Shown here piece by piece: positions 11,850 through 20,663 of a DNA stretch of 57,846 nucleotides; positions within the stretch are counted from its first letter, which is position 1, and every line of letters begins with the position of its first letter. The stretch lies in NCBI GenBank assembly GCA_009602725.1, contig WELB01000059.1, forward strand, positions 562,112 through 619,957, read 5' to 3'. Origin of the DNA: Spirogloea muscicola (Eukaryota > Streptophyta > Zygnematophyceae > Spirogloeales > Spirogloeaceae). The position numbers and the translations under genes were made by a program. The notes beneath the pieces were generated by a model. It ran no database searches. It had not been told where the DNA came from and worked only from the letters and a program-made list of their open reading frames with translations.

Positions 11850-12203
11850 CCCGGTAGGGGCCAAGGAGCTCAAATACGCAGATCACCCGCGGGAAGACGA
11901 GTTCTTCCCGCTCGCCATCGACACGCACGGGGGTTGGGCGCTCGGTGGCTCCGAGCTGCTCTACCAGCTCTCACGTCACGCCATCGTCCGCCGCTTCCAT
12001 GGGGAGCCGGTGGCCTTCCATGCGGCCGGGTCGCTAGCGCAGGTGTATCGCATGCGCTTGGCCGTCTCGCTGCAGAGGTCTATGGCCCGCGCGCTGCACC
12101 TGCGTGCTGCAGAGCCCTCGCTGCTGCCTCTGGCTCTGGTCAGGGGACTCGCTTCCAGGAACCCAGTTTCTCTGACCTGCGGCTGCTTAGCAGGAGTTAC
12201 TGA
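11850..12203 (+). mobile_element. Family-1 non-LTR retrotransposon, 3' fragment a
   Basis: This encodes KYADHP, FFPLAID, SLAQVYRMRLAVSLQRSMA and, in a second frame, DLRLLSRSY before the stop. It is the extreme C-terminus of a retrotransposon protein with a restriction-like endonuclease. A 1-nt frame change near 12110 breaks it, and the 5' part is missing. It is followed by the family tail with its stem-loop at 12292-12310. Confidence 0.75.
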
Positions 12204-12291
12204 GTGCTTCTTAGATGCTTACTTTCTATATGTGCTTGTCTTTCTTAGTGCTTCCCCTGGCCCCTTCTCGTCCATTGTTCATTCTGTTTTT

Positions 12292-12310
12292 GGGCTAGCT
12301 TTTCCAGCCC
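12292..12310 (+). repeat. Retroelement 3'-tail stem-loop
   Basis: The core GGGCTAGCTTTTCCAGCCC is a near-perfect inverted repeat (one mismatch from the usual GGGCTGG/CCAGCCC stem). TCCATTGTTCATTCTG comes before it and CCTCAATGAGCGAGCC after it, as in the other copies. Confidence 0.75.
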
Positions 12311-12338
12311 CTATCCTCAATGAGCGAGCCCTTCTCTC

Positions 12339-12535
12339 GCTGGGGAAGGCCAGCCCTAAAAGAATGGACAAGGTTCAAAGAGCCGAAAGGCGTTTAAACC
12401 ACACAGCGATGCACGAGACCATAGCAGATGGGAGCTTAGTAATTACGTGTTAGCAGCATCTATCCGAAGTAACTCGCAGCTGGGCAAGAGGCACTCCGGC
12501 TTCTGTCAGCCTCCTCCCCAGGGCCGGTGGCATGG
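12339..12535 (-). mobile_element. Family-1 3' tail, inverted copy b
   Basis: On the minus strand the last codons and stop are followed by CGCCTTTCGGCTCTTTGAAC, CTTGTCCATTCTTTT and the hairpin (12356-12339). This copy points at fragment a, so the two are tail-to-tail. Only some 20 residues of degenerate coding sequence remain. Confidence 0.7.
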
Positions 12536-13338
12536 TTAACAGCGCTCCCCACTTACGCTGCTCTAAGCCTGCCAGACGCTGTCTTCCGGACGGCTGTACA
12601 CCGGCTCCTGGGCCTCCTCCCTCTCTGCCTCGTCGGTGTGGTGCAGTGCGAGTGCGGACCCGCAACGCCGACGCTGCAGACCTGGCTGCACGCATGCTCC
12701 GCTGTGCGCACGGGCGCGAGCGGACCAGGTCTCACGACCGCCCGCGGGACGGCATGTACGGCGTGTTCCCGGAGGCTGGCTACACAGTGGCAGTGGAGAA
12801 CACGTCGGCCATGCCCATCCAGCTGGGAGCGGACGGTCAGCTCCATACACGGCGCGCTGACCTGGTCGCCATCCCGTCTGCAGGAGGTCCCGCATCATTG
12901 CGGATGTCGTAACCTCCGTTTCCATCGACTCTGCCAACCCACAAAATCGGCTGTGACAGCTGGGCACGCGATCAGCATGGCGGCCCGTGGCAAGGAGCGC
13001 AATTATGCCGATCACCCTGCTGGCGATGAGTTCGCGGCACTTGCGATCGACGTGCACGGGACCTCCGGCAGTCGCTGGCTGGACCATCTGCAGCGGTTGG
13101 CCCGGCAGGCCATCGATCGTCGGCCGGGTCAGCCTGGGGAGCTGCCCGGCTTCGACGCTGCCGGTCGCTTACCCAGGTTTTCCGAATGAGGCTGTCTGTC
13201 TCCTTCCAACGCTCCCTGGCTCACGCAGTCCGCTTGCGGGCAGGCCGCGCTGTGGCTGCTGCTTCTGGGTCTCGCAGGGGTGCCGCTTTCCTAGCTGCGA
13301 GTTCCTCCAACTTGCTGCTGCTGACTCGTGGTTACTAA
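12536..13338 (+). mobile_element. Family-1 retrotransposon, 3' fragment c
   Basis: This copy reaches further 5' than copy a. It has the zinc-knuckle region (CGA.. with HLRC-type pattern; RMLRCAHG), TVAVENTSAMPI, HTRRADLVAI and KERNYADHP (the endonuclease Lys/Asp region), then LLLLTRGY and the stop. Three frames are needed, so it is a pseudogene. The tail and hairpin (13425-13444) follow. Confidence 0.75.
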
Positions 13339-13424
13339 GCTCCCATCTGCAGTAGTTTCGTGCAGAGCTGTGTGGTATAGGCGCCTTTCGGCTCTTTGGA
13401 CCTTGTTTATTCTCGTCCTTTTCT

Positions 13425-13508
13425 GGGCTGGCCTTTCCCAGCCCCGACCTTCTCTGGAAGAACCACTTTCTTCTTTCATTTTATAAAGTGGCTGGGAAAG
13501 GCCAGCCC
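13425..13508. repeat. Pair of facing tail stem-loops
   Basis: A plus-strand hairpin (13425-13444) belongs to copy c and a minus-strand hairpin (13508-13491) to copy d, about 50 bp apart. This is a second tail-to-tail pair, as with copies a and b. Confidence 0.75.
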
Positions 13509-14031
13509 AAGAAAACATGGACAAGGTCCAAAAAGACGACAGGCGCCTAAACCACACAGCTATGCACAAGACTACAGCGGAGGGGAGCTTAGTAATCCGG
13601 CTTAGCAGCAGCAAGTCGAAGTAACTCGCAGCTTGAAAAAAGACACCCCGACGAGACCCAGAAGCAGCAGTCATAACGCGGCCTGCCCGCATGCGCACGG
13701 CGTGAGCCAGGGAGCTTTGGAAGGAGACAAAGAGCCGCATGTTGCAAACCTGGGCAAGCGACCCGGCAGCGTTGAAGCCGGGCAGCTCTCCTTGCGGGCC
13801 CTGCCGACGATCGATAGCCTGCCGGGCAAGCCCCTGCAGAAGGTCCAGCCAGCGACGGCCGAAGGCCCCGTCTATTGCAAGTGCAGCGAACTCACCTCCA
13901 AGCGGATGATCCACATGTATGCGCTCTTTGCCACGGGCCGCTGTGTCGAACGCGTGCCATGCTGTCGACGAGGACCCCGGCGAAAGCATCCGACGGCATA
14001 AAGCACGCCACATGCCAGGCATACCCTGCAT
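13509..14031 (-). mobile_element. Family-1 retrotransposon, 3' fragment d
   Basis: The minus frame reads KERIHVDHP, GEFAALAID, RRWLDLLQGLARQAIDRR, GELPGFNAAGSLAQV and LLLLSR. A 1-nt deletion at about 13593 destroys the usual stop codon, so the frame runs on into the tail. The 5' part is truncated near 14031. Confidence 0.75.
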
Positions 14032-14040
14032 GCCGCTCCA

Positions 14041-14700
14041 TGCCGGCTCCGACCAGCCTCATTACATATATCATTATCTCTCTTTCTCGCATGCGCCTGT
14101 GCAATCTCACCAGATCGGCGTCGACTGCTGGGCACGCGGCCGGCCTGGCGGCCCGGGGCAAGGAGCGCAAATACGCGGATCACCCGGTTGGTTATGGAAT
14201 TTGCGGCTCTGGCAATCGATGTCCACGGAGCTTCGGCAGCCGCTGGCTAGATCTCCTCCGTCATCTGGCCCCTTCGAAGTCATGTCAATTCTTTTCGGGC
14301 TGGCTTTTCACAGCCCTTTGCCCCATTTGGGAGAGGCACTTTTCCTCCAGCGGCTTGCCCGTCAGGCCATTGACCGGCTGCCGGGTTTGCCAGGGGCGCT
14401 GCCCCGCCACCGGTTCGCTCGCCCAGGTATTCCGTACGCGCCTAGCGGTCTCGCTCCAACGCTACCTTGCCTTCGCCGTCCACACCCGAGCAGGCCGTAC
14501 TATGGCTGCTGCCTCTGGGTCTCGGCGGAGTGCCTCTTTCCCTGGAGCGAGCCACTCTGCCTTGATGTCGCTCACTCGCGGGTACTGCTTCCTCTGCATC
14601 GTCTCGTGTTTTGTAGTGTAGTCTATTTCCGGCACCTCTTTCTTTGGCTTTGGTCATTGTCCACTTTTTTGGGCCTGGCTTTGCTAGCCCCTCCTCTCGA
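14041..14700 (+). mobile_element. Family-1 retrotransposon, 3' fragment e, with inserted hairpin unit
   Basis: This encodes AARGKERKYADHPVG, SRWLDLLRHLA, SLAQVFRTRLAVSLQRYLA and SLTRGY. The reading frame is interrupted between LLRHLA and the following GLPVRP by a unit of about 75 bp (14273-14348) carrying its own hairpin (14297-14316). The element's own tail follows, with a variant loop (14671-14690, GGGCCTGGCTTTGCTAGCCC). Confidence 0.75.
14273..14348 (+). repeat. Short hairpin unit nested in a retrotransposon ORF
   Basis: CCCCTTCGAA, TCAATTCTTTTCGGGCTGGC, TTTTCACAGCCC and CCCCATTTGGGAGAGGCACT recur at 17520, 20065, 24360, 25530 and, without the core, at 55219. It therefore behaves as a separate short repeat. 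Confidence 0.65.
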
Positions 14701-14720
14701 TGACGTTAGCAAGTAGGCTC

Positions 14721-15640
14721 TCAATGACCTCCAGTCAGTAGATGCAAGTTAGAATGATAGAAGGCGGAAAGCGTCGCCCTTGCGGAACGTGGAGGCAGCA
14801 GCCAAGGCAAGCTTGGGCTGCTCCGCCGGCAGCCCAGGCTTGGCGATCCGCAGCATTCGGTGCAGCACGTGTGTGATCCCACACTTTTCCGGCTGCAATG
14901 AAGCTGTGACGTTCTGATCCCTACACACACAATTAGGTGCTAGGACGTCATTGGATCCGGTCGCTGGGGTTTACAGACAAACCCCCAGCACAGTGAAGCA
15001 CCACGTGTACCACGCAGCGGAATACCTCGCCCTGAGGCGCCGCCGACAGGCGGCGACTCACCTCTCAGGTACGGGCCACAACTGTCCCCAAAGGGAGCAG
15101 CCACAGTCTACCTTCGAAAGAGCCGACGAAGACCCGGAGGGACGGATTGCGGCGTCCTTCTCGTACTTTGTTCATTCTTTTTTGGGCTGGCTTTTCCAGC
15201 CCCTATCCTCAATGGGCGAGCCCCCTGCTGATTGCGGCGTCGGGCTGCAGCAGCAGGCAGCAGCAGGGCTGCGTCGGCGAGCTGCGGCAGCAGGCGGCAG
15301 CAGGGCTGCGCGCCTCACTCTCTCGGGCTTCACTGATATTGACCGGGTGCCCCCGAGTCTGCTCTCAGCCCTCCTTGTAGTGCTTCATGTGCCACCCTTC
15401 CCAGTGTTGAATATTGTAATATGTTGAATCGGCGGGTCGGGGTGGGTGACCATCCCGCCCGTCTATTGGGCCCTGAGAGTCTCCCCTGGATAAGGGAGGC
15501 CTCGGGCACCCGTCGTGCTTACTCTCCACATCTGAGGCCACGCGGTGCGCCCGTGCGCCCTAGCCAGGCTGCCAGCCACCTTGGGTGAGGGCGGAGCCTG
15601 TGCTGTCTGACTGTCTGTCTGAGATCCAAGTCTGTCTACT
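14721..15640. other. Repeat-rich stretch without a recognised gene
   Basis: A minus-strand frame near 14760-14900 ends in ALAAASTFRKGDAF, reminiscent of the C-terminus of the retrotransposon protein, but I could not place it. A family-1 tail with stem-loop lies at 15184-15202 and a CAG/GCAGCA-rich tract at 15245-15310. The stretch from 15470 to 15640 is GC-rich and could be a 5' leader for the ORF at 15644. Confidence 0.45.
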
Positions 15641-15643
15641 ACA

Positions 15644-15910
15644 ATGAGTACATCTGCGTCTGAGTCGCTGCGACGAGGTCGCTCTGCTGGGCCGCCGTCT
15701 CAACGAGGGCCACCGCCTCAACGAGGCCGATCTGCTGGACCTGGAGGACGCTCAGTGGAGGAGCAAGACTGGAGAGACACAGATGCTGAGCGCGCCGTGT
15801 ACAACTCAGGTCAGGTGCAAGAGCGCGCAGCACAGGACGGTTTTCACCCAGGAGTCTCCGGGAGGCTCGTCTCAGGGCCCACCTTCGGGAAGGCGGGCCC
15901 GACAAGGTGA
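15644..15910 (+). CDS. 88-residue ORF, Arg/Gly/Pro-rich, possible retroelement ORF start
   Basis: This starts with MSTSASESLRRGRSAGPPSQ and contains QRG/RSAG repeats. No domain is recognised. It lies 340 bp upstream of family-1 fragment f in the same orientation, so it may be the 5' end of an internally deleted element. A basic low-complexity N-terminus would suit a retrotransposon nucleic-acid-binding region, but this is inference from position only. A chance ORF in GC-rich sequence is possible. Confidence 0.25.
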   Translation: MSTSASESLRRGRSAGPPSQRGPPPQRGRSAGPGGRSVEEQDWRDTDAERAVYNSGQVQERAAQDGFHPGVSGRLVSGPTFGKAGPTR

Positions 15911-16246
15911 GTCTAGTGCGAGGGCAGGCCACGCGGCTCCCTTCCGAAAGCGGCGGCCGTCCTGCGGCGCCGCCGAGCGGCGCCCTGCGGCGCCGGCTTG
16001 CGGCGCCGCCAGTGGGTCAACGGGTGTGGCGCGGCGTCACGGGCGCGCCACACATGCCACATATGTTGTGAGAAGTCTATGAGACTCTTGCTCTTGCTAG
16101 CTCGTATGATCTAGGTTCTAGGACTGTGTGTGGAGCCGCGCGGTACCACCTCCATGCGCGCATTATGAGGCCCACACACAGTGGAGTGTCGGCGGGGTAC
16201 TGAGGGGCTCAGGGTTTATCCCTGAGCTAGGGAGTCCGGTGGTCCC

Positions 16247-16929
16247 AGCGGTTGGTGGGGAGCGGTCAACGGACCCGGCGGAGCTGGCGGCGCACATCCT
16301 CCGCTGCGCCTCTGGAGGTGAACGTACAGCGGCTCACGATCTTCTGCGCGATGCCATGTTCGGCATCTTTCAGGAGGCAGGTTTCACGGTCGCAGTGGAG
16401 AACGCCTCCGTCATGCCCATCCTCAAGAGGGCCGACGGACTCCATACGCGCCGAGTCGACCTGGTGGCGTCCACGCCGGGCGGCGGCGCGCGCACATCGC
16501 CGACGTGGTCACCACCGATGTGGTCGACCGCTCCAACCCGGGGTCTCTGCCTCGCGGGCTGGCCATGCTGCGGCGAAGGCTGCACGCAGCAAGGCGGCCA
16601 AGCACGCCGACCACCCGGCTGCAGATGATTTCATTCCCCTGGCAGTGGACGTGCACGGGGCTCTCGGGTCCCAGTGGCTCGACCTGCTGGCCAGGCTCGC
16701 GCGGCGTGCTGTATCCCGCCGGCGCGGCGAGCCGGCTGACTTTAATGCAGCTGGCCCGTGGGCTCAGGTATACCGGATGAGATTGTCAGTGTCCCTCGAG
16801 CGGTCCATGGCCCACGCTCTGCATCTGCGTGCTGGCCGTGCTCTTGCTGCGGCCTCTGGCTTTCGTCAGGGTGATAGCTTCCCGGCAGCTAGTCTGTCGG
16901 ATCTGAGGCTCCTCACTCGTGATTACTGA
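16247..16929 (+). mobile_element. Family-1 retrotransposon, 3' fragment f
   Basis: The order is ERSTDPAELAAHILRCASGG (zinc knuckle), HDLLRDAMFGIFQEAGFTVA, MPILKRADG, HTRRVDLVAS, then, after frame changes near 16490 and 16620, ALGSQWLDLLARLARRAVSR and DLRLLTRDY before the stop. It is closest to copies h and j. No stem-loop directly follows the stop within 500 bp. Confidence 0.75.
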
Positions 16930-17450
16930 GTGATCCATCCTCCCCCTGTTTTTCCCATCGCATCCTCAGGCCCCTTTGTGGCTGCTCAACGCTCTTAGGC
17001 CCCTTCGAACCTTTGGTGGGTCGATTGGATAACCACCGTTGGGGTTAGCGCCGACCCTTGAGACCCAGGCTGGTGGCGCTAGGCCGAACCGCTGGGTTCA
17101 GTATTTGAGGGGCTGGAGGGGCTTGCCCCCTTGCACTCACTAGGGCGTACGCCACCGATCCCCGCCGGCCCAGCAGAGCGCACTGCAAGGCGGCAGCACG
17201 AGGGTCGCGTAGTGAGGTTGCCAGCAGCAGCCACAGCGGCAGCAGCGGCAGCGGATGCGGCAGCGGCTCCACACGGGAGTCGCAGCAAATCCCCGCAAGG
17301 CGTGACAGTGGCGGCTGCGGCTTGTAGCAATTCCCTGTGCGCTTCGTCTTTGAACTTCATCAGAGATGGCAGAGAGCAAAGTCTTTCAACATACACATCA
17401 TTGCGAGCACGGCTGCAGATTCAGGAATAGGAGCTCGAGGAGCACCGCTC
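16930..17450. other. No gene; GCAGCAG-rich stretch
   Basis: The stretch contains AGGCCCCTTCGAACCTTTG (about 16995) of the hairpin-unit type without its core, and an imperfect CAG/GCG trinucleotide tract at 17218-17270. The frames here are low-complexity. Confidence 0.5.
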
Positions 17451-17467
17451 TTTGTTCATTCTCTTTT

Positions 17468-17569
17468 GGGCTGGCTGTTCCAGCCCATATCCTCAATGGG
17501 CGAGCCCTTCCTTTCTTGTCGGACCCTCCGAACCGTTGTCAATTCTTTTGGGCTGGCTTAACACAGCCC
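17468..17569 (+). repeat. Two consecutive stem-loop units of different type
   Basis: The first (17468-17486) has the TTGTTCATTC prefix and CCTCAATGGGCGAGCCC suffix. The second (17550-17569) has the TTGTCAATTC prefix and GCCCCTATTTGGAGTGCCAC suffix. The two suffix types are thus distinct subfamilies that sit 60 bp apart. Confidence 0.7.
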
Positions 17570-17848
17570 TTGCCCCTATTTGGAGTGCCACTTCTTCTTT
17601 CTTTCTTCTCTCCTCTGGTAGTCCACGGTTCGCCGCCTCTGCTGGAGGCGGCGCGCCTGCACGTCATATCGTCAGCAGGCGCGTCACACCGCGCGACACC
17701 TCGCGCGGCGCTCTCGCGCGTCGCACGCGGGTCGCACGCGTCAGTCCCGTGCGCGTCAGTGGTTAGCGCTTAGCTCGAAACTAAGCGTCCCGTAACGGCG
17801 GGGACGTTGCCTGCCCTGCAGGCTATCGATCGTCGGCAGGGCCCGCAA

Positions 17849-18757
17849 GAATGCGTGTATATTAAGAGATGGGGAGACCATGTGTGGCCAAGTACAAAGG
17901 CAAGCACATTGGACAAATGTACGTCACCTGCTGCTAAGCTGACCCGCTCAGTAACCACGAGTCAGCACATAGAGGTCGCTAGCTGACGCTCGAATACCGG
18001 ACGGCAATTGACTAGCTCTTGTGCCAGCAGCTAAGGCTCGACCAGCTTTCTGATGCAGAGCATACGCCTGAGCTCGTTGCAGACAGGTTGACACTCGACG
18101 TCGCAGAAATGACAGATAGGCTGCCGGCATACCCATCTGGGCTGGGAGCATATCCTCGCGTCGTGCATATCCCAGACTCGCTATGTTCTCGAGTAGGGTA
18201 TGGAAGCGAGGACCCAAGCAGCCGAAAGTGTCGATTGCGGCCGGGAGGAGGTGGTCACTGCGGGGGTAGTCTGAGTAGTGTCGGAGCTTTTTCTGCTCAG
18301 CACCTCCCACTGCGTGGCCAGCAATGTGTGTGGAAGCGGAACTCTTGTATGCCTCAGTCACCACCACATCAACCAAAGCTCGTGGGCCTCCGCCAGGTTG
18401 TACACCCACAATGTCCAGGTGGCGACGGTGATGGCCTCCCTGGGAATCCGTGGTGATGGGCATTACATTGCTCACTTCAACGATGGCGCGGTAGCCGGCG
18501 TCGCGCATCAAGCCCGCCAGGGCGTCCCGTAGGAGATTGTGGACGCCCACCACCTCAGGGCCTGTGGGACACCGCAGCATGTGGGTGGCTAGGTCTCCGC
18601 CCTCCGTACGGAAGCCACACTCACACTGAGTTACTCCAATCAGGCAGGTCGGGGGCAGGCCCAGGAACAGCTGGAGAAGCGTCCGGAATGCTTCAGGGCT
18701 GATTTTGAAAGCGTTGTGGCAAGGAGAAAGCGGCTGCTGATATGAAAGAATCGGCTG
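17849..18757 (-). mobile_element. Family-2 non-LTR retrotransposon 3' part, open 277-residue ORF
   Basis: The ORF (complement 17948-18781, first part outside the element) is uninterrupted. It reads CLIGVTQCECG, ATHMLRCPTG (C-X-C, H, C knuckle), VHNLLRDALAGLMRDAGY, RRHLDIVGV, ALVDVVVTE and KKLRHYSDYP, then HLLPAAIDTFG and SDLYVLTRGY. The R-D, VDVVVT and K/Y set is the restriction-like endonuclease core (a PD-(D/E)XK-type fold) placed after the reverse transcriptase in such elements. The reverse transcriptase itself is missing (5' truncation). The 3' tail after the stop contains GCTTGCCTTTGTACTTGGCC. It is nearly identical to 26528-27017, so movement is recent. Confidence 0.75.
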
Positions 18758-18806
18758 AAAGGGGAGCTGCCCGGGCTTCAACGCTGCCGGGTCGCTTGCC
18801 CAGGTA

Positions 18807-19159
18807 CAGTGAAACCTGTCTAAGCTTATCCTCCAGTAGCTTATATCCTATATAACTTGATCGAAGTCTGGCAAACCGAGTCGGTTTAGTGGCGTAAGCT
18901 TATAATCCTCTATACTTCCATACTTTATATAAATTTTCTCAATTTATAAGCTTATACCTATGGATATCTCTTAAGACACGCATTCTTTATGGACGGACCG
19001 TGCAGACGAACCGTGCGGCGGACCGTGCGACGGCGTGCGACGGACGTGCGACCATGCGACGGCCGTGCGACGGACCGTGCGACTTGTGTACCATTATATC
19101 CTGTGTATCGTTATACAAACTTCCCCAACTGACCCCATAAGCTTAGACAGATTTTACTG
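18807..19159. mobile_element. Non-autonomous TIR element (MITE), Tc1/mariner-pogo type
   Basis: The ends are CAGTGAAACCTGTCTAAGCT on the left and the inverse of CAGTAAAATCTGTCTAAGCT on the right, flanked by TA on both sides (18805-18806, 19160-19161). Removing it with one TA restores the host retrotransposon frame. The element is 353 bp with no ORF. Its AT-rich ends surround a GC-rich core with a CGGACCGTGCGA tandem array. The TA target and CAGT ends suggest pogo/Tigger-like transposase in trans. Confidence 0.85.
18992..19090. repeat. CGGACCGTGCGA minisatellite inside the MITE
   Basis: About eight imperfect 9-14 bp units of the type CGGACCGTGCGA/CGGCGTGCGA lie in tandem. They occur nowhere else in the window that I noticed. 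Confidence 0.8.
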
Positions 19160-19321
19160 TACTCCGCATGCGGCTCTCTGTCTCCTTTTCACGCTCCGTG
19201 GCTCACGCCGAGTACATGTCGGGCAGGCCGCGCTATGGCTGCTACTTCTGGGTCTCGTCAGGGTGCCTCTTTTCCATCTGCAAGGTACTCCGACTTGCTG
19301 CTGCTTACCCGGGATAAGTAA

Positions 19322-20126
19322 GCTCCCCTCCGCTCAGCTCATCTGACTTCCTACTGCTGACACGGGGGTACTAGGAGCGCCCTGTCTGCCTAGCCTGTGG
19401 CTCCGTCATGAACACTTGTATGCATCTGGCTGGCTTTAACAGCCGCTTCAAACATTTCAGCAGCCGCATTCTTCTTGCTGTGGTTCGTGCATAGCTGTGT
19501 GGTTTCAGCGCCTTTCGGCTCTTTGGACCTTGTCCATTCTTGTTGGGCTGGCCTTCCCCAGCCACCTTCTTAGATTGGGCGAGCATTTTCGTCATTGGCA
19601 GGGGTCTGGCAGCCGTGGAGGAGCTGTAGGTTCAAGCTGACCAGCGGTGCCGTATTCCATAGCCTTTCAAGCTATGGAATACGTTGTAGCTCCTTTCACC
19701 ATTTCAGATGGTATTTATGGCTCTGACTTTCTTAGCTACAGGCTTTCGTGGCTTTCACATTATCATAGGCACAATTTTTCTAAGCATATGTTGTCTGCGC
19801 CAATACATGCGCCACTTTACCAAGAGACATCAATTCGGTTTTGAAGCAGCAGCTTGGTACTAGCACTTTGTAGATGTGGGTTGGCTATTCTTATTTGTTT
19901 CTATTTATTGGTGGGGAATGATTAAAAAGCAAAGCAAAGCAGAAGAAAAAAAAAGTAGGAATACGAATGACATTGTATCTTGTAAGGTGGCAAAGGTGGC
20001 TCGGTCTTCTCTTCTTCTTCAGGCCCCTTCGTACCTGCAGCCTTTGTAGCTGCTAATCGCTTGTAGGCCCCTCCAAACCTTTGTCATTCTTTTTGGGCTG
20101 GCTTTTCGCAGCCCTTGCCTCCATAG
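19322..20126. other. Family-1 tail fragments and AT-rich spacer
   Basis: A second LLLTRGY-like terminus with stop lies near 19373. It is followed by the full tail (CAGCGCCTTTCGGCTCTTTG, CTTGTCCATTC) and a hairpin at 19544-19562. The stretch 19640-20020 is AT-richer with no gene, and a hairpin unit lies at 20095-20114. Confidence 0.55.
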
Positions 20127-20260
20127 CGACCTTTATGTTTTGACCCGTGGTTACTGAGCGGGTCAATCTGCTGTAGATAACGTAGGTCTTTAGACGTGCT
20201 TGCCTTTGTACTTGGCCATGCCTTCGTTGGTTTCAAATTACACGAAATTTTTGCCATTGC
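20127..20260 (+). mobile_element. Family-2 3' tail fragment
   Basis: GACCCGTGGTTACTGAGCGG, GTGCTTGCCTTTGTACTTGG and TTTCAAATTACACGAAA match the 3' end of family 2 seen at 55750-55880 in inverse orientation. No coding sequence beyond a few residues. Confidence 0.65.
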
Positions 20261-20663
20261 TACATTGAATCGTTTAGCCAATCACGGTGACGTCATCGTA
20301 CTAATTCAAGAAGCGATAGACAATGTCAAACCTGTAGTAGAGTGTAGGAAAGTCCGCATTTCTGGTCATCACTCAATTAGTGCCCTCTATCATCTCAGCA
20401 CAGCGCTAAAACAGCTCGGCAATTCGTTGGATTCGTGAAGCAGCTATTAAAAGGACAAACAAGACTTTAAGCTTAGGTCAATGCTTATATGTTGAGATTT
20501 TGGATGCTGCCAATAAAAGAAGAAGTGGTACTCCCAATGGGGGCAAGGGCTGCGAAAAGCCAGCCCAAAAGAATTGACAAAGGTTCGAAGGGGTCTAAGA
20601 GCGTTGAGCAGCGACAAAGGGGCCTGAGGATGCGATGGGAAAAACAGGGGGAGGATGGATCAC
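20261..20663. other. Spacer with an inverted hairpin unit
   Basis: The minus-strand hairpin at 20566-20547 has the complement of GCCCCCATTGGGAGTACCAC next to it, the same subfamily as 24391. No gene is seen between 20261 and 20520. Confidence 0.5.

Larger units (their letters stand above)
17800..19321 (+). mobile_element. Family-1 fragment g, split by two nested insertions
   Basis: The host copy reads QAIDRRQGPQ up to 17848, resumes at about 18758 with GELPGFNAAGSLAQ up to 18804, and resumes again after 19161 with RMRLSVSFSRSVAHA to a stop at 19321. The first gap is a family-2 retrotransposon on the minus strand; the second is a TIR element at a TA. Joining across both gaps restores the order seen in copy d. 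Confidence 0.75.
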
